Below are positions 55,858 through 64,000 of a stretch of 64,000 nucleotides of DNA, piece after piece; position 1 is the stretch's first letter, and each line of letters begins with the position of its first letter. Under the pieces are notes generated by a model. It saw only the letters and a program-made list of their open reading frames with translations, was not told the origin of the DNA and made no database searches. Source of the DNA: Apoda limacodes (lineage: Eukaryota; Arthropoda; Insecta; Lepidoptera; Limacodidae); NCBI GenBank assembly GCA_946406115.1, contig OX291542.1, forward strand, positions 35,545,321 to 35,609,320. Direction: 5' to 3'. Both the position numbers and the translations under genes were made by a program.

Positions 55858-56684
55858 ATTTTTTTGTTTTAATTGGTAACTGGTTTCGAAAAAAAAAGAA
55901 GTAAAGTTCTTAATTTGAAAACTGGTTTTGGGTAGAAGAAATTTTTTTTCCAGTTTCCAAACTTGTTTTCGAAAGCTGCCAAAGAGGAAAAAGTTGCAAT
56001 ATTGATACTCCAAAACAACTATAATATCACCAAATACAAATCCCTAAATATCCTAATAGTAATCAACCAAAAGCAATATCGGGTACGGAAAAAGATTGCC
56101 GCTACCATGTTAAGAAGATACGAAACCAAGAAAGTCAATAAAAAAACCTCACCCCTTTAATGGTGCCTATGGATATAGACAATCCTGTTAAAATATTAAT
56201 ATATCAAAATTTAAAGTAAATAAAAATTAAAGTAAATTTTAAATTTAATTTCAAATTTTAAAATACCAATGTTTGATGCTACTTATTTAGGATTAGTAGG
56301 GGCAATATGGGTCGGACAGTCCATGTCGACTAGTTGACGGCACATCGTGTCGTATTTATTCTCACACTTGAAAAGTTTCTCGAGTTACATTATATCTACT
56401 TAATAAATAGGCAAAACTTTTTGTTACTAAGACCGACAGAAACCCAGCAAAGAAGAATGGAGCACGAATAGTGTTTTTGCTGTCGTTTGTGCTTTGTGCT
56501 GTCGTTTGCAAATTCTCAAGTTTTCACATCTGCATCTTATGCAAGATTAACGAATTTCATTAAAATTCAATTACTGTTGTAGTTTCAGAGTAGTCTTGCA
56601 AAGGTTAAGGGTAGCTGAAATAAATATTTAAGTAGCCTTAGTTGGAGGAGAAAACGACACGTGATTTTTGTAATCCATTTATAT
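55858..56684. other. Repeat partner of 52905, then intergenic
   Basis: 55858-55985 pairs with the repeat at 52905-53050. The rest is AT-rich with a 65-codon basic ORF (55963-56160) that I do not support as a gene. Confidence 0.35.
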
Positions 56685-59336
56685 AAAAGGCAATGTCCTT
56701 ACTGACTCATCATGACGTGGTTTAAGAACGGACTTTGCGAAATTCTACTCTTAAGGGGGTGAAATAGGGGTTGAAAGTTTGTATGAAAATCCGTCATATT
56801 AAATCCATAAAAAATTGTGACTAAAAATCAAGAATGATACTTGTTACTGTTTTTGGAAAAACATCCCATAGGAGGTAAAATCGTGGATGAAAATTTGTAT
56901 AGGAATATAGTATGTTTTGTGAATAAAACCATGAAAATTGTTACATGGTCTTTTGGTTGCAAATAAAGAATGATAGATTTCAGCACTTTTCAAAATTCAA
57001 CTGCTAAGTGGGTAAAATCGCGTGACAAAGTTTGTATGGGAAATAATATACTTATCAGTTAATTTAGTTAAATTTTTTAATGTCAAAATCGCTATAAATT
57101 TGTATACGTGTTCTTCAACACTATTAATGAAATAAGTGTTTTGCAAAGCTCACACCCTAACAGGGAAAGTAAGACAGAGTGGCAAAGTTTGTATGAGAAT
57201 TAATATTTTTGATATCAAATTTACTTATAAGTAGGGTAAACATATTCTTTAATACAATTAATGACGCAAGTATTTCAGTGTTTTCCATTATTAAGGCTCT
57301 GAGGGGAGAAAACAATTCGTCATTTTTTAAATAAAGAATGACGGACAACCTATAATACTGTTTTGCGAGTTAATCCGTATGGGAGTAAAATAAGAAATAC
57401 AAATTTGTATGGAAATTGGATTAGTTTTGAAAATAAAATCATGAAAATTGGTAATCGAAATTAAAATTTAATTTGTTTTAATAAAGCTTTCTCTTGGAGG
57501 TGATATAAGAGTTGGATATTTGTAAGTTATATCATGAAATAGAGTATTTAACGTTTTGGTTGAAAATTTAAAATGACTGGTTTCACGATTTCAGTTATTG
57601 TCCCGTACCTATCTCCATATAAAAGCAATGTCCCAAAAGACTCATCATCGCCCAGCCCAAACCGCTGAGGACAGAAATTTCAAATTTAGAGAAGGTGTTG
57701 ACTTAATAATTGAATGTTTCATTTCAATCTCAACAGGATGTAAACGGTAGGCAAAATTTCGGGGGAAATAATGAATCTATGATGAAATTTACTTGAAACT
57801 TTGTATCATTGCTCAGTAACACAATCATTGTAAAACTCATGTGTTTCAAAACATGTGTGTTTGAAAAGGGAAAAGGGAGTGACATAGCTTGAACTTAAAT
57901 ATTTTTATGGACCTATTCACTTAAACCTCAATATATATTGTTTTTTTTTACCATTAATGAACAATGTCTTTCGGGGTTTTTAAACATTTAACCCTTAAAA
58001 ACAGAAAGGAAGCATCAAGTTTGTTTTGTTTGTGAAATATAAGAAGTGTGAAATATTAATAATATTAAATTTGGTATTAAAGCTTGCCAGCACATTTCAT
58101 AAAACATGTATTTCGGGATTTTTATATTAAGCTATTGAATTGGGTAAAAATCTAGCAAAATTTGTATGGGAAATAATATTTTATTGGTTAAATTTACTTG
58201 GGACTTTTATAGTAGCTGTCTTACACAATTTTTAAGATATTGTCAAGTTTTTCAAATTTTTACTCTAAAGCTGAAGAAAAAAAACGGTGACAACATTTGT
58301 AAAAAAAAAAATAATTTCTGGATACATTTTAACTTTAAGCTTAATATCAATGCTTTACATTATAATTAAAACACGTATTCCATTGTTTTTTGGAATTAAA
58401 TCCACAACCGAAGAAATGTTATATTATTTTTATTGAAAATATTATAATGGGCTAATTTAATTTCAACTTAATATTAATGCTCTTCATCAAAATTAGTAAA
58501 ACACTTTTTTTTATACTACTAATGAAGCAAACAAGCTTACGGTCCGCCTGATGATAAACGGTAACGAAGCGTATGGTATTTTGTGGTTTCTTAAAATTTC
58601 AACTCCTGCGGGGGAAAAGGGAACCAAGAAGTTTGTCTGGGATAACATATTTGTTTCTATATTTGTAAGACAATTTTTAAAACGGTGTGCTTAGTTTGTA
58701 GTGTGTTTAGTAAAAGGGTAGCAAAACTTGGTGTATATATCCTTTAACACAATTAAAATTGATGAAATGTTATATATTTCATGGACATTAAAACTGTAAT
58801 CCCTAAGGAGAGTAAAGGATGTCTAACTTAGTGTGCAAAAAAGTATTTTTTTTTAATGGTTAAATTTACTTAAAATCCGGTATTAATAATATTCAACCCA
58901 ATCAATCAAACATGTTTTTCGGGGTTTTTAAAAGACAATCCTTAAGGAAAAATAGCAGTGGACAGTTGGAAAATAATGTATTTATTTATGGTTACCTCTA
59001 TCTAAATGGTATACATACATGTTTATCAACACAATTCATGAAACGTGTCCAAAACGGTGAAAGAGGGTGGCAAAGTTTGTGTGCTAAAAAACAAATTATT
59101 TGGAATTTGGAGCACGGATTTATATTGTATTGTAGGCATTGTTAATAATTTACAAATAATATTTACAGTTATCATGCAGCTCAAATTTATAAGGATAAAA
59201 ATAATTAATTTCTAAACATTTGGATTTCAAATCTGGAGGAGGTGATGATAAGGGCACACTATACAGTTTTTTAATTAAAAATAAAAAACTGTACAAATCT
59301 TAATATATATGCGAGCTAAACTGCGGGCGAAAAGCT
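56685..59336 (+). mobile_element. Tandem-repeat block C (Helitron-like), most complete copy
   Basis: Begins ATTTATATAAAAGGCAATGT with CTTACTGACTCATCATG and CTCTTAAGGGGGTGAAATAG, continues as about 15 diverged ~130-bp units (landmarks near 57022, 57180, 57740, 57880, 58150, 58285, 58420 and later), and contains the nested LINE-tail scrap at 58503-58575 (GCAAACAAGCTTACGGTCCG). It ends GCGAGCTAAACTGCGGGCGA + AAAGCTAGT: a GC-rich end and CTAG|T as in Helitrons. A second start-like segment (TATAAAAGCAATGTCC ... GCCCAGCCCAAACCGCTGAG) at 57615 suggests two elements fused or an internal duplication. No helicase or Rep coding sequence. Confidence 0.7.
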
Positions 59337-61359
59337 AGTCAGATATAAAACTCTAAATTTCTTCAGCTTAGTTTTGGATGCAACCATGGATACTAACTCA
59401 ATGCGTGTTTTTTTTTATTTTCCTATTTGTTAAAAAAAATACTTAACATTTTTTTATAATTATGAAAATAAAATACATACATGATTTGTTTTTTACTCTT
59501 ATTATCATAATAAATATTTTACCTCAAATTAATAGTGAAATAAATTTTTAATAAACTAAATAATAAAAACATAGCTTGTGGCCATAATTTGATTTACCTT
59601 TTGCGCTACTTAGAAATGTCTATTAAACTATGAATATAAGTAGCACAGTATTTAAAGAATTTGTGTCGATGAAAGTGGTTCATTGTTAAAATGGCAAGTA
59701 ACGTTGACTTTACGTAATACCGTTCTATAACTGAGTAATTCTAATGTGATATTCAAGTTAAAAAAGCAACTGATTTTTGGGATTGGTTGTATTTGACCAA
59801 AATAGTAAAGTACCTAGTTACATGTTAAATATAAAATCCTATGAAATCATTATGGATTGAGCTAAAATTTTAAGTATATTTCATAGGTTTTATATAATCT
59901 CTACCCTAGTTTTATCTGCGCTCGAATAATTGTACGTAATTCACTACTTTTTCGTCACTAGATTAGCCGGACCATTACCGCCATTAGTTTTGGAATGAAA
60001 TGTGTGATTTGTATTTCATCTTACTGGTAATACTTAATGCTCATTTCAAAACAAAAGCGTCAACTGCCACATTTCGTCCGTAATTTATATTATTATCTGT
60101 CAGTTTAGTCTTGAGAGTCACGGTACTCTGTCTCTCTTTCTCCCTCTAGCTTCCAAAAACGTAGGCCATTGGATAATTTTTATTAACAATGATTTAAATG
60201 TTCCGTTTCTGCGTGAAATCTTTGTGTACTTCAGTGAATATGCTACTTTTCCGATATTTTAGCGACACCGGTGATGTGATTATTTTTTCGTTCTTATTGA
60301 AACATTTCAACATATTTGTCCATATTCTATTCCGTGAAATCCTAACATTATATTAGTATACCGAGTACCATCTTTCCACGCCCTCAAGTTAGGTACTAGC
60401 GTTAAATTTCTCGGCCCACTTGCTGAAAAATCGCATTTCCGCTATTTCTGACAAATCTGTGACTTTAAACACCTGCGAAATGCCAGAAATATTAGGCAAA
60501 AATAAATTAATCAGTTGACCTCAAACTGGTTAGCCACATACTTTCAATTGCATTTCATAAAGTATTTTGTAAGCTGTTAAGAATATGAAAATGACTTTAA
60601 TAAATTAACCATCTCATATGACTGATATTGATATTTCAATAACATTATATTAGAAAAACCATCTCCTTTCAAAAATGCTTTATGAAGAATATCTGTACAG
60701 GATCTCGTCGAACTCAATCGAACAGCGACAGTTAATTCTGGAGTTACAACTCCTTGTAAACAAATCAAAGCATGTGCTAGGCAATATCAAACTGAACAAG
60801 AACTTTAATTATTCTGGAATTGAAATTCGAAACCACTAAATTATTATAGATAAAAATATTCTAATTGTTTTAAAACCTTTTCAAATTTAAATTTCTCTAA
60901 TGTGCGACCTACCTAACTGGTGTACAAGTATTATAAGCTTAAATCGGGTATTTTCGTATCCAGAAACAGAAACAGTAAATATAGGGCAGGCAGATGTTAC
61001 AGTATAACTATAGCTTTAATAAATATAGTAAGTTATTACAAGTTGGAAACAAAAATTTATATTTTATTAAAAATACAGTTCTATTTCAGTGATTTATGAA
61101 TTTTTTATCATTATTTAATGATAAAATTTCTTTTAGAAAAAGGTAAAAGGTTTTAACTTTGTTATTAGATTCTGCTCATTACCATATAATAACAATGGAG
61201 TCCCGCCCTGACCTACGAGAGTTTGAGTCATAAATAACTGAACCGCCCTCGGCACTGTTTCGAAGGCATAAGCCTTGAAAATGGTTCTGCGTATACATTT
61301 TAATATTTATGTAGCAAATGTAAACAAAAGTACAGTTTCATTTAAGCAGCTTCTAAGTC
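59337..61359. other. Intergenic, no supported gene
   Basis: AT-rich throughout. A 63-codon ORF (60577-60768, -) has no support. Confidence 0.4.
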
Positions 61360-61948
61360 TTGTGTATACAACCGTTACTGACTGACTGATCTATCAACGC
61401 ACAGCTCAAACCACTGAACGGATTGCACTGAAATTTGGCACACATATAGTTATTATGATGTAGGCGTGAGCTACGAAAGGACTTTCCAAAACTCACCCCC
61501 TAAAGGGGTAAAATGGGGGTTCAAAATTTGTATGGAGCACCAAGATCGCGAGGTTAATCCTAACTAAATAAGCAAATACCACAGAGTGAGGGTAGCCATC
61601 CATACATATATTATAAATGCCACCACCAAATGCTGTCTGCTACTTCTTCACGCTTAAACTGCTGTACCCATTAAGATGAAATATGCCATGGAGCTAGTTT
61701 GAGTCTCGTGAAAGGCATAGACTACTTGAAAACGTCTATCTTTTTTATTATTTTTTAGAGAGAGAGCGAGAGATAGAGAGAGATAGACAGAGAGAGATAG
61801 ACAGAGAGATTTTTTTATACCCATTAAACTCCAGTTGTGTGTCGGAGCTGACACACACACTTATTTATTTCTATACTTGAGGATTTGCTGTTGAAATCTT
61901 ACGCCGATAGCCGAATTCAGGTGGGCGAAACTGCGGGCAAAATTTAGT
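61360..61948 (+). mobile_element. Short Helitron-like block D
   Basis: GACTGACTGATCTATCAACG, CTGAAATTTGGCACACATAT, CCCCTAAAGGGGTAAAATGG, then GCTGTACCCATTAAGATGAA, a GA-rich microsatellite (61757-61810), and an end GGGCGAAACTGCGGGCAAAATTTAG. It resembles the middle of block B (36150-36600) and ends with a decayed CTAG (TTAG). It abuts the next LINE fragment. Confidence 0.6.
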
Positions 61949-62929
61949 AAGACCAAAGAGAATCCCTCGCTTTTTTACAAAGTACATGTTTGATAAAAGA
62001 TTTAAATTTACTTGTTGATAGCTTTTGAATATTATTGGGAACTTTGTTGTAAAAGTGTATACATTGCCCCATAAAAGAGTTACTTATTTTGTGTAGACGT
62101 GTATCATGCACCAACAGCTTATTTTTACTTCTAGTATTTACTTTGTGAATGTCACTTTTCTTGCTGAAACTATTTATATTTTTAAGTACATATAAAAGAT
62201 TTTCATATATGTACTGCGACGCTAAAGTTAAAATTTTTGCTTCCCTAAACCTATCCCTCAGAGATATCCTAGAACCTAATTTATAAATAGCATGAATTGC
62301 CCTTTTTTGTAACAAAAATATTGTATTTACATCACCAGCGCTACCCCACAATAGGATACCATACGTCATTAAACTATGGAAATAGCTAAAATATACTATT
62401 TTTGCAGTGTCGACATCGGTCAATTGTCTTATTTTCTTGATCGCATACACAGCAGAGTTAAGTTTTTTGGCTAGGTTATGAATATGAGGACCCCATTGAA
62501 GTTTGTAGTCCAGTGTTATGCCAAGAAATACTGTTGAATTAATAAGTTCTAATTGCTCGCTTAATATTAATACATGTCTATATCTGACTAACATTTGGTA
62601 ATTTAAATTTAACACATTTGGTTTTTTTTCATTAAGTAACAAATTATTAGCGTTAAACCAATTTACAATTTTAGAAAGGGCATTATTTAATTCATCATAA
62701 CATGTCTGTCGTCTCTTAATTTTAAAAAGCAAAGAGGTGTCATCAGCAAATAAAACAATGTCATGGTTTTTAACATGATATGGGAGATCATTAATGTAAA
62801 TAAGAAATAGAAAAGGACCTGAAATTGAGCCCTGAGGGACTCCCATAGTGACTGCTGATCCCGGAAATCTTTCACCGTTGACATCTATTTTCTGTACTCT
62901 CCTACTAAATTCAATATAATTTATTCAGT
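61944..62929 (-). pseudogene. LINE reverse transcriptase, C-terminal two thirds (5'-truncated)
   Basis: About 325 codons are open without a stop on the minus strand. In order: R-R-V-Q-K-I, G-V-P-Q-G-S-I-S-G-P-F-L-F-L-I-Y-I-N-D-L (motif B), V-L-F-A-D-D-T-S-L-L (catalytic motif C, intact), L-N-E-K-K-P (motif D), F-L-G-I-T-L-D (motif E), then Y-G-I-L-L-W-G-S-A, L-Q-K-R-A-I and the C-terminal H-F-Y-N-K-V-P ... L-C-K-K-A region. Motif A and the endonuclease are missing, so the copy is 5'-truncated and inactive, but it is recent. Decayed copies of the same family are at 10876-11480 and 37785-38000. CR1/Jockey-group; clade not resolved. Confidence 0.85.
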
Positions 62930-63685
62930 TTAGGCTACAATAATTGAGCACTTATGAATATCACTACGCCATCGGTTCGTAAGTCTATAGGGCGGGAGAC
63001 CTTGTACTGAGAAGAACCGGCAAGAAACTCAGCAAGGGCATTTCTTTTCTCCCTTTCTCTTACAGCGTCCCATTAAAATATTGGAAAATGTCCTCCCTAT
63101 CATAAAAGGACACTTGCCATTACAAACATAAAAAACATGAAATATAAAGCACAAGCACAACATAAAAAAGTATCTAATATAAAAAAAGACAGTTTATGTA
63201 TTCATCACTAAGAAATAATCAATGTCTTACAGTATTAATAAACAAAACAAAAAAGTAAGACTAAATACTAAGAATGCAAAGAAGTTTGCAAGAGCAGACC
63301 AGCCTCCACAGGCGGCACCCGTTCACGAGTATGACACATGAATCAGCCATCGCTTCACTCAACCATGTTTTAGGGAACGTAACGACCCGACACACACGCC
63401 ACCACCGCAGAGACACTTTGAGAGAGCATGACACACTCAAGCAACTCTAATAAAACTTCGATTGTACTAGTTACAATGTGTGTAGTAAAGGAACAAAATA
63501 TAAGAGGAGAAGATTGGAAGGTTCGTAATGCTTTACTACCGAGAAGAACCGGCAATAAACTCAGCAGTTAATCTTTTATACATCATATAAAAATACAATA
63601 TAGCCCTACACTAGGTAATAACATAATATACAATGTTTTGATTTAAAAAAATATTTCAAATGCCCCAATACAAATCAATTAAGTT
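62930..63685. other. Repeat debris with a recurring 25-bp motif
   Basis: GAGAAGAACCGGCAAGAAAC + TCAGC occurs at 63008-63033 and, with one change, at 63541-63565, about 530 bp apart in the same orientation. This motif accompanies many moth LINE fragments, so each may mark the edge of a separate insertion. No gene. Confidence 0.5.
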
Positions 63686-64000
63686 CTAATTTTTCCAAGC
63701 ATTTTTATCATTTATGTATTCATCAACTTTGTAATAGCTTTTTTTCATTGAACTATCTTTGACATATATTTTAAATTTATTTGAGGGTAAATTAACCAGA
63801 TGTTCTGGAATTATATTGTAGAAAAATATACTTTGTATTGCGAAAGAGCTATGTACCTTCTGAAGACGACATTTTGGAACTACCAATTTATCCTTATTCC
63901 TTGTATTAACACTGTGGAGGTCACTATTTTTAGCAAGTATATTATTATTAACAATTATTAATGAACCCCCTCGAATAGCATTTTTTCGAATAAAGGCACT
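63686..64000 (-). pseudogene. LINE ORF2 C-terminus, runs off the window
   Basis: The minus-strand frame is open from the right edge to the stop at 63686. It includes A-K-N-S-D-L-H-S-V-N-T-R-N-K-D-K-L, C-R-L-Q-K-V-H-S-S-F and F-Y-N-I-I-P-E-H-L ... N-K-F-K. These align with K-K-S-D-I-H-K-V-N-T-R-S-K-N-K-L and F-Y-N-K-V-P-N-N-I ... S-K-F-K-S in the copy at 62 kb, so it is the end of a second, related but distinct, LINE. Whether the upstream part is intact cannot be seen here. Confidence 0.75.

Overview
This window looks like nuclear DNA from an insect, most probably a moth or butterfly. It is AT-rich (roughly two thirds A+T by eye), has split eukaryotic exons, and is dominated by decayed transposable elements: Jockey and CR1-like LINEs, a Penelope-like element with a GIY-YIG domain, a tRNA-derived SINE, Helitron-like ends (CTAG), a hAT-type MITE, and mariner and BEL/Pao relics. 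The lepidopteran assignment rests on remembered resemblance of several repeats to ones common in moths, so it is an inference.

Positions 1-2495 hold the only convincing host gene: the last four exons, on the + strand, of a single-pass membrane protein. It has a fibronectin-III-like end, a proline-rich stalk, one transmembrane helix, a short cytoplasmic tail and a C-terminus fitting a class I PDZ ligand. All three introns have GT-AG borders and matching phases (1, 2, 1). The rest of the gene lies to the left of the window.

2.5-15.9 kb is intergenic: tandem-repeat block A with a young Jockey 3' fragment inside it, a 110-codon hydrophobic ORF, two SINE copies, a small MITE, a LINE relic and a fold-back palindrome. 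15.9-18.7 kb is a Jockey-clade retrotransposon with an internal deletion and two frameshifts. 18.7-25.5 kb has a small ORF paralogous to one at 6.1 kb, an internally deleted LINE and a SINE. 25.7-27.85 kb is a nearly complete Penelope-like element with inverted terminal repeats, a 16-bp target duplication and only three in-frame stops. 28-44.8 kb carries LINE, mariner and Helitron-like relics, repeat block B and a hAT-type MITE with 8-bp target duplications. 44.9-56 kb has a BEL/Pao integrase scrap, inverted LINE tails, a unit bounded by 41-bp inverted repeats, Helitron-like pieces and another SINE. 56.7-64 kb has repeat block C, a related short block, and two reverse-transcriptase C-terminal fragments, the second running off the window.

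No operon, CRISPR array, rRNA, functional tRNA or defence-like gene cluster was seen. The informative structures are the nested insertion histories, where several elements can be compared with their own empty sites inside the same window.
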